Source: Aliiglaciecola sp041538045 (GTDB lineage Bacteria; Pseudomonadota; Gammaproteobacteria; Enterobacterales; Alteromonadaceae). From it: a stretch of 64,000 bases of DNA. Location: the NCBI RefSeq assembly GCF_041538045.1, contig NZ_JBGOSE010000008.1, forward strand, positions 108,013 to 172,012, written 5' to 3'. Below the pieces are notes generated by a model, which was not told the DNA's origin, did not search any database, and worked only from the letters and a program-made list of their open reading frames with translations. The position numbers and the translations under genes are program-made. Shown here piece after piece: positions 42,823 to 51,789 of the stretch; the first letter of the stretch is position 1; the number at the start of each line of letters is the position of its first letter.

Positions 42823-43344
42823 ATGACACTCAATACTGTTTTAGAAAATTTACATCCTATTATGCGCAAAAGAGTACAGGGATTAATTACCCATCTGGAA
42901 CAAAAAAATAGTCCCGTTCAATTAATTGAAGGCTACCGTACACCCGTTCAACAAAAAGAACTTCACAGCCAAGGAGCATCAGAGAAACCTTGGTTATCTT
43001 CATTTCAATATGGTCTTGCCTGTAAATTTGGTGTCCCTATTCCATTAGATGGAGTGCAGGAGGATAGCTCGGAGATGGACAATTACTGGGCGCAATTTCA
43101 CAAGTTTGCCAAAACAGCAGGATTGGAAATAATGCCATCAGATCCTTCACAACTGCAATATCCAGGAATTCAACCTGAGGGTTTGTTGCAGGGGCAATAT
43201 CCTGCTGGTGGAGACGAAAGTTGGCGTAGTAACCTTGAGTTACACATTACCTATTGGAACGAATATCCTAAGCCACCTGTACCGACAACTGGGAGTGCGC
43301 CAATTTCTCAATTAAGTGAGCGGGATGAAAAGTCCACTCAATAG
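42823..43344 (+). CDS. M15-peptidase-like protein lacking zinc ligands
   Basis: A 173-residue protein related to L-alanyl-D-glutamate peptidases (VanY/endolysin fold). EGYRTPVQQKELHSQG (residues 37-52) resembles the GYRSxxxQ...LYxQG start of such enzymes. The expected zinc motif SxHxxGxAxD reads S-F-Q-Y-G-L-A-C-K: His is Gln and Asp is Lys. The third His is kept near the end in LELHITYW. It is therefore probably catalytically dead, perhaps a peptidoglycan-binding or regulatory relic. No signal peptide is seen. AAGGA lies 8 bases before the ATG. Convergent with the large membrane protein gene. The tail of about 30 residues is low complexity. Confidence 0.7.
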   Translation: MTLNTVLENLHPIMRKRVQGLITHLEQKNSPVQLIEGYRTPVQQKELHSQGASEKPWLSSFQYGLACKFGVPIPLDGVQEDSSEMDNYWAQFHKFAKTAGLEIMPSDPSQLQYPGIQPEGLLQGQYPAGGDESWRSNLELHITYWNEYPKPPVPTTGSAPISQLSERDEKSTQ

Positions 43345-43492
43345 ACTGAATAAACCCATTTGACTGGCTTTGGCAATAGCACTTACTTTAAAAAGAGCAG
43401 GCTTTAATGGTATTTGCTTCCATGCTTCCTATTTTTGTGGGTGGCAGTGAAGGTGTGCCAATGTCCATTAACTCGCTTATTGGCTGCTGGAA

Positions 43493-43523
43493 TGTCTCAA
43501 TAGTCTAGACTTGTATTGAGACA
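43493..43523. repeat. 10-bp inverted repeat between convergent genes
   Basis: TGTCTCAATA at 43493-43502 and TATTGAGACA at 43514-43523, perfect arms, with an 11-base spacer that itself contains GTCTAGAC. No T-run follows on either strand. Could be a weak bidirectional terminator of the two convergent genes or a protein site. Confidence 0.6.
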
Positions 43524-43531
43524 CTAATGCG

Positions 43532-46500
43532 TTATTCTCGCATTTGTCCGCGTAATAGATTGGCACTATTGGTAACGCTGGCAATAGTGCCTAAGACACC
43601 GGCCATTGATGCTGCGATGATATAAATGGATTCCCCTGAGGTTAAAGCAATACCACCAATAATTAAAATAATAATAACGCCTAAGGGGAGTCGATAACTT
43701 TTCCAAAGCCCCTCTTCGCCGTGTTTTACTAATTGATTCAACGTTGTTTTCGTCTCAGCATGCAAAATGAAATGGGTAAAACTGCGGTTAACTACCTCGA
43801 TGTTACCTTTACGCACAGTAATCAATCCGTTTAATGCTAAGTGTTCAATCATTTGCGTATTGGCAGGATTAAGTTTTTGGCGTTTTGCCAAATTGAGCAG
43901 TGCGAGTTTCTCTGCACTTGAGCACGATTCCCATTTAAATCGGTATAGGGCTTCCGCATTTAGCAAAATATAATTAATGGTACTCCAACGACTTTCAATG
44001 TTTTGTTGCTCGTCCCGTTTCCAAACATGTGCCCAGGTTTCTTGCTGCTCTGCTTGTTCGACTTCTTGTTGGAGGAATTGTAATTCAGGGAAGCCACTTA
44101 CTTCTTCGCGCAACATTTGCCAGTCTATGCCTTGTTTGAAGCTCTCGGGGATCACGACGATAAAATCCATTAAACATTCTGCCCAAGATAGATATTCGGC
44201 ATGATCAAGTACGCTGCTCTGATCTAACATGAGAGGATCTTTCATCTTCACACGTTGTAAACTGTGAAACCCAGTGTAAATGGTAAAACTAGCGAGTTGA
44301 CCTGATAATGTGAGGGATTTAATTTCCATTATTAAGTCGAGTAATAGTTGTCTAAATTCACTTTTTTCTAAACAGGTTTCTATATCCCAAATCTCAACAG
44401 CAATTCTGTTTTCTTCCTGATGCACTATATTCAGTTTTAAATTCGGTAAAAAGCTGTTTTCTTCACTAAATTTCTGCAAGCAAGGACTCATTGAAAACAG
44501 CGTTTCGAATCCAGCCAGAAGGCTAGTTGTTTGCGGCGATTTTTCAGTATTGGCTCCTTTTAACCCCATAGACCGCAGTAACAAAGATAACCCAATCCCA
44601 TTGAGTTTTATGGTGTCACATTCAATTTTAAGGTTGTCGCTACGTTGTTCAAAATGCAAAGTTTGGACTGAGCGTGTCATTCTATTAATGTGCTGCAAGA
44701 AGCGCTCAGGGCAGTACAATCGATTCCACAATAACTGCGTATTGAACCTAAACCAGGCCCATATAATGACGGCAAAAAGCCCAATATAAAATAAGATAGA
44801 GCTGACTAAACCATCAGGCTCCCTATGTTTATACGTCCTAAAATCAGAGTTAGGCTGATAATTAGCCGCAAGATCCCGGTCGAGGATATAAATATTTATC
44901 CATTGCCATAAATAGGTCGCGCTAAATACTGAGCTTAAACTAGGATAATCGTCCGGATGTATTTGTGTTGAAAGATTCTGACAATCTCCACCTTTACTGG
45001 TTAAACGCTTGCGCCAATTGTTATCTATTGGAAGTAAGTTAATCGGCGCTATTCTATTTGAAGTGATAGAGTTCGGGTAGCGGCTTAACCCGATGGAGTT
45101 GACTTCCTGCCTTTCGTAATTGAGCCAATTACAAGCGAGTTGCTGATAGTGAAAGTCTAAGGATTTTTCTGGCGTATCTGCGGTTTTTTGGAGATATAAA
45201 AAATGGATCCCTATGGCAATAAGCACCGCAATTATTAGTCGTCTTGAGCCGCGTTTTGCTGACACCAAAGTGGGGGTGTTTAATTGATTAAAAGGGAAGC
45301 AAAAGTGATTGTAACAGCCACGATAAACGAACACGGTGGCAATTGATAAGCCCAATATAGGTAACCAAAGTGACCAGTTAAATCCAGCGCCGTGATTAAA
45401 CAAGGTATCAATATTATGCCCGATAAAATATAAACAATAGCTGGCACTAAAGAGTACTGAACTAACCAACATCACTAAACGTACATTCAGTTTGGCGGGT
45501 AATCTGAGTTTTTCTTTTAAGGTACTGGTCCAAATGAAATGGCGAACTGCATATATTCCTACGACCATTAAAGCAATAATGACTGCAAATGTGGTCATCA
45601 CATAAAGAAATTGATTGCTCATAAAGGTTTGCAAGCTATCGTTAGGGTAGAAAATAACAATTGCCCACCTATCTACTACTGTGCTGGAAATGGCGAAACG
45701 TCCACTTTGTCCATGATAGGAACCTTCAATAAGTTCTTTGCCTAGTTCAGGGTAGTGATCTAATCCTGCTTTGAGCCACTTGCTAAGAGCTGAATGGCTA
45801 TCTCCAGTGAAATATAAGTTTTCCACCAAAGAGCGGCTTGAATCATTGTGAAATAAAACATCCCCAGTGCTGCGCTCTACCACCATGTAATTAAAATCGT
45901 ATGGGGGGGATTGACCTAACGTCATTGAAGGCAGTAATACGTCTGCAGCTAAAATATAATCATAGGTCTTGTTGCTATTTGTTGGTGATATTGGCATTGA
46001 GATAGTGGTACCCCGTGTACCATTGGTTACATTTAACAACCGCTGAATATAAACGTTTTTAAACAGGCTCGCAGCGGGACTGAAAGAGGCAATAGATGTT
46101 TTATCAGAATGTCCCGAAGCGGCATTTGGCTGATTGGCAGTGGGTAGTCGTTGGATATCCCAACCCTTTTGATCTCGTACTTTTTTGTAGTAATTTCGAT
46201 GTGATAAATTAAAGGTTGCAGGCAAGGCATTGCTCTCTTGAAAGTTCAGGGATGGAAGCACTGAATTACCTTCTTTATTAATCGCAAATGAGGATAAAAT
46301 TGTGCGCGATTTATCCTGCAAAAATGGAGCCGCTACTGACGTATTCAAGGACTCTTCTGGTACTAAATCAAGCTTCTGAATATTGGAATAGAAATCCAAA
46401 GTGACTTCGTTAGCTTTATTTGAATTAAACGCTTTCAACATAACATTGATGGCATGCTCATCGAGGGCTAATTGCATAAATTGCGGATTATCGGATGGCA

Positions 46501-47821
46501 ACGAGCAATCGTATTGGATTGCATAGGTTTTATTTGGAGTACTTGCACTGCCAGGCAACCAATAAGCCGGCTTGTTGTTAATACAGTGCTGTGCATTAAG
46601 ACTTAAAATTGCTTTTTTCATTGATTGGTTAAAGGTCGTTAGATTTTCTGCAGTGAAACCTGAGTAAACTTGCGAGATCTCTGAAAAAGTCTCCAAGGTC
46701 TCCAGTATTTCTGTATAAAAAGTTTGATATTGTTCTAGTCGGCTAAAGACCTCATTAATATCCCTTTTTAGCTTCTGATCTAAATAACTCGCGTATTCAG
46801 TGGCTTTTTGATCTTTTTCTAATTGCAATAAATATTTCTGCATGTAACCTAATGCTAACGCTATGATGACAATAAAAAATGCATAGCTAGAAGCCACTGT
46901 TAACAATCTGAATGAGCGGGTAATCGATTGATTTTGCGGAAGTAAAAATAACCGTAGTAAGCACCAAATAAACAGCAGGCTGACCAAGGTGACAACTAAT
47001 AATGACAGGTTCCAATCATTGTTTTCTCTATTGCTAAGTTTGCTTTGTGGTAGCAAGCCAACAAGATATAACTTATCAAGTTCCACTATGACCTCTTGGT
47101 CTCCCTCATTTTCCACTGCAGATGATTTTCTTAAAGGGATTTCTAATGCAAACGGAAATACAAAGACACGAAAGTCACCATAGGATATTTTCATATCTAC
47201 ATGATTGCTGTATGTGGGAAGGGGAGGTGGAGCTGAACTCGCATCTATACTTTGCGATTCACTAAAATTAAATTGAAACTGCTTGTTCTTGCGCTGTATT
47301 TGTTGGTTAATGCTGCGTAATTCAACGATGGAAATGGTACTTTCATCGCCTACAGTCGCAATCACTTTACCGTCTTTATCAGCAAATAAATATTGGCTAA
47401 ATCCTTTTTTGGGATTGGGGAGAATGTCTTCAAAAGATAACTCAGCCTCGAAGGCTTTATCACTGCCTGGCAAATCCGCATTAACCTGCAAGGATTGGCC
47501 TATAATAGAGTATTTAAAGCCATCAGCATGTAAAAGGTTTTGTTCCGAATCAGCTTTTCGGGTATAACTCGGGAGTAATGAGCGTATAGACGAAACACCC
47601 TCTTTGTATCGGTGCATACTGTCTAGTTTATTTAAATTTTCTTTGAACTCATTGGAAGCTTCATAAAGCACCCTATAATAATCATGGTTAGCGGTGCGAT
47701 CTTTTTGATTTAAAAGAGTGTAGTAACCCAATGCTGCAAAGATCAGCATAATCAAAACGCCATACACCCAAGTTTTACGATTGGTGTTGGCAAACGTCGA
47801 TTTCACAGTTTCCAATGGCAT
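43532..47821 (-). CDS. Large multi-pass membrane protein with Cache-like sensor and C-terminal wHTH/two-TM module
   Basis: 1429 residues, not assignable to a named family. Order: TM1 (18-36), extracytoplasmic region (40-265), TM2 and TM3 (271-293, 305-326), a helical stretch (330-385), and a periplasmic Cache-like domain (about 500-730) that ends GRFAISSTVVDRWAIVIFYP. Then TM4-TM7 (738-760, 780-800, 817-833, 860-877), a Cys-containing loop, and TM8 (1005-1023). A cytosolic part (1030-1375) has no visible P-loop. At 1290-1345 the segment WESCSSAEKLALLNLA...NGLI looks like a winged helix. SFTHFIL and LWKSYRLPL precede two final TMs (1377-1393, 1398-1415). I recall this C-terminal layout from membrane STAND-like ATPases of other phyla. 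An upstream TTG (47872) is open, but AGGGA 8 bases before the ATG at 47821 supports this start. Confidence 0.7.
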   Translation of the reverse strand: MPLETVKSTFANTNRKTWVYGVLIMLIFAALGYYTLLNQKDRTANHDYYRVLYEASNEFKENLNKLDSMHRYKEGVSSIRSLLPSYTRKADSEQNLLHADGFKYSIIGQSLQVNADLPGSDKAFEAELSFEDILPNPKKGFSQYLFADKDGKVIATVGDESTISIVELRSINQQIQRKNKQFQFNFSESQSIDASSAPPPLPTYSNHVDMKISYGDFRVFVFPFALEIPLRKSSAVENEGDQEVIVELDKLYLVGLLPQSKLSNRENNDWNLSLLVVTLVSLLFIWCLLRLFLLPQNQSITRSFRLLTVASSYAFFIVIIALALGYMQKYLLQLEKDQKATEYASYLDQKLKRDINEVFSRLEQYQTFYTEILETLETFSEISQVYSGFTAENLTTFNQSMKKAILSLNAQHCINNKPAYWLPGSASTPNKTYAIQYDCSLPSDNPQFMQLALDEHAINVMLKAFNSNKANEVTLDFYSNIQKLDLVPEESLNTSVAAPFLQDKSRTILSSFAINKEGNSVLPSLNFQESNALPATFNLSHRNYYKKVRDQKGWDIQRLPTANQPNAASGHSDKTSIASFSPAASLFKNVYIQRLLNVTNGTRGTTISMPISPTNSNKTYDYILAADVLLPSMTLGQSPPYDFNYMVVERSTGDVLFHNDSSRSLVENLYFTGDSHSALSKWLKAGLDHYPELGKELIEGSYHGQSGRFAISSTVVDRWAIVIFYPNDSLQTFMSNQFLYVMTTFAVIIALMVVGIYAVRHFIWTSTLKEKLRLPAKLNVRLVMLVSSVLFSASYCLYFIGHNIDTLFNHGAGFNWSLWLPILGLSIATVFVYRGCYNHFCFPFNQLNTPTLVSAKRGSRRLIIAVLIAIGIHFLYLQKTADTPEKSLDFHYQQLACNWLNYERQEVNSIGLSRYPNSITSNRIAPINLLPIDNNWRKRLTSKGGDCQNLSTQIHPDDYPSLSSVFSATYLWQWINIYILDRDLAANYQPNSDFRTYKHREPDGLVSSILFYIGLFAVIIWAWFRFNTQLLWNRLYCPERFLQHINRMTRSVQTLHFEQRSDNLKIECDTIKLNGIGLSLLLRSMGLKGANTEKSPQTTSLLAGFETLFSMSPCLQKFSEENSFLPNLKLNIVHQEENRIAVEIWDIETCLEKSEFRQLLLDLIMEIKSLTLSGQLASFTIYTGFHSLQRVKMKDPLMLDQSSVLDHAEYLSWAECLMDFIVVIPESFKQGIDWQMLREEVSGFPELQFLQQEVEQAEQQETWAHVWKRDEQQNIESRWSTINYILLNAEALYRFKWESCSSAEKLALLNLAKRQKLNPANTQMIEHLALNGLITVRKGNIEVVNRSFTHFILHAETKTTLNQLVKHGEEGLWKSYRLPLGVIIILIIGGIALTSGESIYIIAASMAGVLGTIASVTNSANLLRGQMRE

Positions 47822-47942
47822 AAGAAAATTCCCTATTAAGGTAATTAAGCTATCAAATTGTGTATTTTGCAAGCTAAATGATTAAATTTTAATCAATTTG
47901 GTTTGTTTTGAATGAAATTTGGCAATGTAAAAGGAAAACGTG

Positions 47943-48326
47943 ATGCCTGAACTATCTACGGAAGAATTTATTACTATCAGTAAATTACAACCTGAAGCAC
48001 GCTTTGAATATGCATTATCTAGAATGATTGAAAGCAAAGAGTTATGGGGATTGTTTGGCGATAACGGTTGGCTGTTGCTGCAAGCAGAAGACGACGCATG
48101 TTTACCCATTTGGCCCAGTGAATCTTTTGCTAAAGCGTGGGAGAAAAATGATTTTCCAGACTGTAATCCAAAACAAATTACGTTGGATGATTGGATACAA
48201 CAATGGTTACCTGGGATGGAAAAAAACGGGACCTTAATATTAGTCTTTCCCATGAGTGATGACGAAGAAGGAATTATGCTTGATTCAACAGAGTTAACAG
48301 AGTGTTTTGCGGAACAAATGGAATAA
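47943..48326 (+). CDS. DUF2750 family protein
   Basis: An acidic 127-residue cytosolic protein of the DUF2750 family. Family pattern: RFEYALSRMIESKELWGLF near residue 20, GWLLLQAEDDACLPIWP, then LDDWIQQWLPGMEKNGTLILVFP. Function is unknown; members are immunity-protein-like in size and acidity, but that is only an impression. GTG at 47940 is adjacent; the ATG at 47943 fits better with AGGA seven bases upstream. Divergent from the large membrane protein by about 120 bases. A strong terminator follows, so it is a single-gene unit. Confidence 0.8.
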   Translation: MPELSTEEFITISKLQPEARFEYALSRMIESKELWGLFGDNGWLLLQAEDDACLPIWPSESFAKAWEKNDFPDCNPKQITLDDWIQQWLPGMEKNGTLILVFPMSDDEEGIMLDSTELTECFAEQME

Positions 48327-48388
48327 TAACCTACTTTTAAATAGGTATAAATTGACTTTATTCCGCTTGTTTAGCTTTGCCTGTGAAT

Positions 48389-48421
48389 ATTACCCAGAAG
48401 ACATTTCTGGGTAATGTTTTT
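48389..48421 (+). terminator. Terminator after DUF2750 gene
   Basis: An 11-bp perfect stem ATTACCCAGAA / TTCTGGGTAAT with loop GACAT, followed by G and a T-run. Confidence 0.88.
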
Positions 48422-48459
48422 ATGAATTTTACTAATATTATTATCAAAATAATGGCCCT

Positions 48460-50157
48460 ATGAAAGATACCTCCCTACGTCACTTGTTTCCGTTTTTCAA
48501 ACAAACAGAAAATGCAGATTTAATCTATTTTGATAATGCTGCGACGACTCAAAAGCCACAAAAAGTGCTGGCAAATATTCACGACTATTATTTAGTGAAA
48601 AATGCCAATGTGCATCGTTCGTCGTTTAGTCTTGCTAATCAAACCACTGCTGAGTTCGAAGACGCAAGAGTATATGTGCAAAAATTTATTGGTGCTAAAC
48701 ATAAAGATCAAATTGTATTTACCAAAGGTGCGACTGAAAGTATTAACTTAGTCGCTAAATCGTTGGCTGAAATGGATTTTCCTGCAGGGGGCAGGATTTT
48801 GTTATCCGCCACTGAACATCATGCCAACATTGTTCCTTGGCAAGTTTTGGCAAATAAGAAAAACTTACAAATTGACGTGATTCCTGTCAACGAATTTGGG
48901 GTGTGGGATCAGCAAAAAGGTTTGGCTTTGTTAACGGATAAAACCTGTATTGTTTCTTTAGCGTTGGTGTCGAATGCGCTGGGAAGTATTCAGCCTGTTG
49001 AACCCTTTTTAAACAAAGCCAGAGCGCTGAATATTATTTCGTTAATTGATGCAGCACAAGCCGTCGCCCATTTGCCCATTGATGTAAACAAGTTAGATTG
49101 TGATTTTCTGGTATTTAGCGGTCATAAGGCGTTTGCTCCAACGGGTACGGGGGTGCTTTATGGCAAACTAACGGCTTTGCAGAAGTTACCGGTATTTTTA
49201 ACCGGTGGTGAGATGGTCAAAAGTGTCGATTTTGATTCTGCAACCTACCAATCAAGCCCATTGAAATTCGAGGCGGGGACGCCACATATTGAAGGTATTT
49301 TAGCCCTCAAAGAAGCGCTGCAATTTATAGATAGTCACCGCAGCCAAATTATTCAACATGAGATGGCTTTAATCACGTATTTATCGGCAAAAATGCAAAG
49401 CATACCCGCAGTGATTTTGTATGGTGATCAAGATAACAGAATTGCCACAGTTTCTTTTACTGTAAAAGGTCAGGATAGTCAGGACATTGGCATTTTGCTT
49501 GGCGAACAAGGAATTGCCCTGAGGGTCGGACATCATTGTGCGATGCCGCTAATGAAAAGGTTAAACCTTAGCGGCACAATTCGGGTGTCATTGAGTTGTT
49601 ACAATACCTTTGAGGAAATCGACTTTTTTATTGCGCGCCTTAATGAGGCCATTGGCCAGTTGCAACATTCAGAGTCAGCCAAAGCTGACATCCAAGATAA
49701 AGACAATTCAGGGAATACACCTGCGTCCGTTAATCCTGCACAAGGTGAGTCAAAACAAAATCCCATGTTGGCCGACTCTATCAAGTCTGCACGTGGTTGG
49801 GATCAAGTCTTCCGACAAATTATGTTGGCTGGAAAAAGCCTAAACCGCTTAGCCGAAAGTGAAAAAACTGCTGATTCAGAAGTGTTTGGTTGTGAGTCAC
49901 AGGTATGGTTAAGATGCCAAATTTCACCTTCTAAGCAGCTAACATTTGAGGTGGACGCAAGCAGCAAAATAGTACGTGGGCTGTTAGCAATTGTTTTAGA
50001 ACCCATTCAAAATCAAAGGGCTGAATTTGTTTCAGCATTTGATTACAAATTATATATGTCTGATATACAGTTAGACCGTCACCTAAGTGAAAGCCGTGGC
50101 AACGGTCTCGCAGCGGTAATTGAGAAAATTCAACACTATGCTATACAAAATAGCTAA
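48460..50157 (+). CDS. Cysteine desulfurase-SufE fusion (CsdA-CsdE)
   Basis: A 565-residue two-domain enzyme. Residues 1-400 are a group II PLP cysteine desulfurase (CsdA/SufS): FDNAATTQKPQ at 24-34, TEHHANIVPWQ near 118, Schiff-base Lys223 in SGHKAFAPTGTG, and catalytic Cys360 in RVGHHCAMP. An acidic Asp/Ser/Asn-rich linker (402-436) follows. Residues 438-565 are a SufE/CsdE sulfur acceptor with Cys478 in GCESQVWL. The fusion joins a desulfurase to its own transpersulfurase, so persulfide would pass from Cys360 to Cys478. No sufBCD or iscSUA lies nearby; a CsdAE-like role with tRNA or Fe-S acceptors is inferred. The ATG has no clear Shine-Dalgarno. A GNAT-nitrilase gene starts about 50 bases later. 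Confidence 0.92.
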   Translation: MKDTSLRHLFPFFKQTENADLIYFDNAATTQKPQKVLANIHDYYLVKNANVHRSSFSLANQTTAEFEDARVYVQKFIGAKHKDQIVFTKGATESINLVAKSLAEMDFPAGGRILLSATEHHANIVPWQVLANKKNLQIDVIPVNEFGVWDQQKGLALLTDKTCIVSLALVSNALGSIQPVEPFLNKARALNIISLIDAAQAVAHLPIDVNKLDCDFLVFSGHKAFAPTGTGVLYGKLTALQKLPVFLTGGEMVKSVDFDSATYQSSPLKFEAGTPHIEGILALKEALQFIDSHRSQIIQHEMALITYLSAKMQSIPAVILYGDQDNRIATVSFTVKGQDSQDIGILLGEQGIALRVGHHCAMPLMKRLNLSGTIRVSLSCYNTFEEIDFFIARLNEAIGQLQHSESAKADIQDKDNSGNTPASVNPAQGESKQNPMLADSIKSARGWDQVFRQIMLAGKSLNRLAESEKTADSEVFGCESQVWLRCQISPSKQLTFEVDASSKIVRGLLAIVLEPIQNQRAEFVSAFDYKLYMSDIQLDRHLSESRGNGLAAVIEKIQHYAIQNS

Positions 50158-50209
50158 CGGTTGGATTTAGTTGTGTTTAGCAATTCTAAAGCCTAATGAT
50201 AGGAAATAT

Positions 50210-51766
50210 ATGTCTCAAGAAAATGAAGTAAAGTTACTTGCTCGAAATCTAACCGAATCCGATTTTGATGTGCTTAAAGTCATAATGAACAAGGTGTACC
50301 CAAATCTGGGCGGTTCTATTACTAAAAAGCGCTACTTGGCGATGTTAAAGATTTTTAGGGATGGACAAATTTGTATTGAAGACGATGGTAAAGTGGTTGC
50401 TGCTGCTTTTTCGGTTATCGTTGATTATGATAAATTTGGTGACGAACACACCTATGATGAAATTACCGGAAATTCTTATTTAACTACTCATGATCCCAAT
50501 GGTGATGTGCTTTATGGTATTGAGGTTTTTGTCGACCCAGATTATCGCAACCTGCGACTCGGTCGTCGGCTTTATGAGGCTCGTAAAGAGCTATGCCAAA
50601 GCTTAAATCTGCGCGCCATCATTCTAGGTGGACGGATACCCAACTATAAAAATCACAGCCATGAACTTTCGCCGCAAAAATATATAGAGGCGGTGAAACG
50701 TCGTGATCTATACGACCCCATTCTTACCTTTCAATTATCTAACGACTTTGAAGTGAAACGGGTACTAAGAGGATACATGCCTGAAGACAAAGAGTCTGAG
50801 GGGTATGCAACTTTATTGGAGTGGTTCAATATTTATTATGAACCTAAAGAGCGCAAACTTTTCGGTCATCAAAAAGATTCGGTGCGAATAGGCTGTGTGC
50901 AGTGGCAAATGCGTGAAATGGAAAGTGTGGAAGAGCTTCTGCAACAATTTGAGTATTTTGTTGATGCCTTGTCAGATTACCGTTGTGACGTGGCGCTCTT
51001 CCCTGAGTTTTTTAATGCACCTTTAATGGGGTTAGGGGATCAGAGCTCTTCCATTGAGGCCATTAAACATCTATCAACTTATACTGAAGAAATACTGAAT
51101 GCTGTGTCCCACATGGCCGTAAGTTACAACATCAACATTATTGCTGGTTCAATGCCGCTTATTGAAGAAGAATTGTTATACAACGTGGCTTACATTTGCA
51201 AACGGGATGGCACCATTGAATCCCAATATAAGTTACACCCTACGCCTTCTGAGAAAAAAGATTGGGCCATGGAGGGGGGAGACCGACTCACATTATTTGA
51301 CACGGATTTTGGTCGTATTGGCGTGCTTATTTGTTATGACGTGGAGTTTCCAGAACTTGCCCGCTTGCTTAGTGAAGAAGAAATGCAAATTTTATTTGTT
51401 CCTTTTTGGACTGACACAAAAAATGGGTATCTGCGAGTGAAGCGTTGTGCACAAGCTCGTGCCATTGAAAATGAATGTTACGTAGCAATTGCCGGCAGTA
51501 TTGGTAATTTACCCAAGGTGGACAACGTCGATATCCAATACGGACAAACTGCGGTTTTCTCGCCGTCTGACTTTGCATTTCCCCATGATGCGGTAATGGC
51601 TGAAACGACGCCAAATACCGAAATGACGTTAATTGTCGATGTCGATTTAAACAAGTTACAAATGCTACAAAATACAGGTTCAGTACGTAACTTTTTAGAT
51701 AAACGGCGGGATCTTTATCGCATAGAGTGGTTAGGCGAAAAAAGTATTGTAAAACAAGTTAAATAA
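50210..51766 (+). CDS. GNAT acetyltransferase-nitrilase fusion
   Basis: A 518-residue cytosolic protein with two catalytic modules. Residues 1-215 are a GNAT N-acyltransferase fold, with the acetyl-CoA loop RNLRLGRRL at 113-121. Residues 223-510 are a carbon-nitrogen hydrolase with the full triad: Glu266 in FPEFF, Lys341 in YKLHP and Cys375 in ICYDVEFPE. Such GNAT-nitrilase fusions form a known branch of the nitrilase superfamily; the amide substrate is unknown. An upstream start at 50171 is open, but AGGA five bases before the ATG at 50210 is clear. It follows the desulfurase fusion on the same strand and may be co-transcribed with it. Confidence 0.9.
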   Translation: MSQENEVKLLARNLTESDFDVLKVIMNKVYPNLGGSITKKRYLAMLKIFRDGQICIEDDGKVVAAAFSVIVDYDKFGDEHTYDEITGNSYLTTHDPNGDVLYGIEVFVDPDYRNLRLGRRLYEARKELCQSLNLRAIILGGRIPNYKNHSHELSPQKYIEAVKRRDLYDPILTFQLSNDFEVKRVLRGYMPEDKESEGYATLLEWFNIYYEPKERKLFGHQKDSVRIGCVQWQMREMESVEELLQQFEYFVDALSDYRCDVALFPEFFNAPLMGLGDQSSSIEAIKHLSTYTEEILNAVSHMAVSYNINIIAGSMPLIEEELLYNVAYICKRDGTIESQYKLHPTPSEKKDWAMEGGDRLTLFDTDFGRIGVLICYDVEFPELARLLSEEEMQILFVPFWTDTKNGYLRVKRCAQARAIENECYVAIAGSIGNLPKVDNVDIQYGQTAVFSPSDFAFPHDAVMAETTPNTEMTLIVDVDLNKLQMLQNTGSVRNFLDKRRDLYRIEWLGEKSIVKQVK

Positions 51767-51789
51767 GTCAATTTTTTGCTAGCAATAGA

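Noticed and set aside
47882..48253. A 123-codon minus-strand frame overlapping the DUF2750 gene
   Set aside because: The plus-strand frame fits DUF2750, a ribosome site and a terminator; the minus frame has none.
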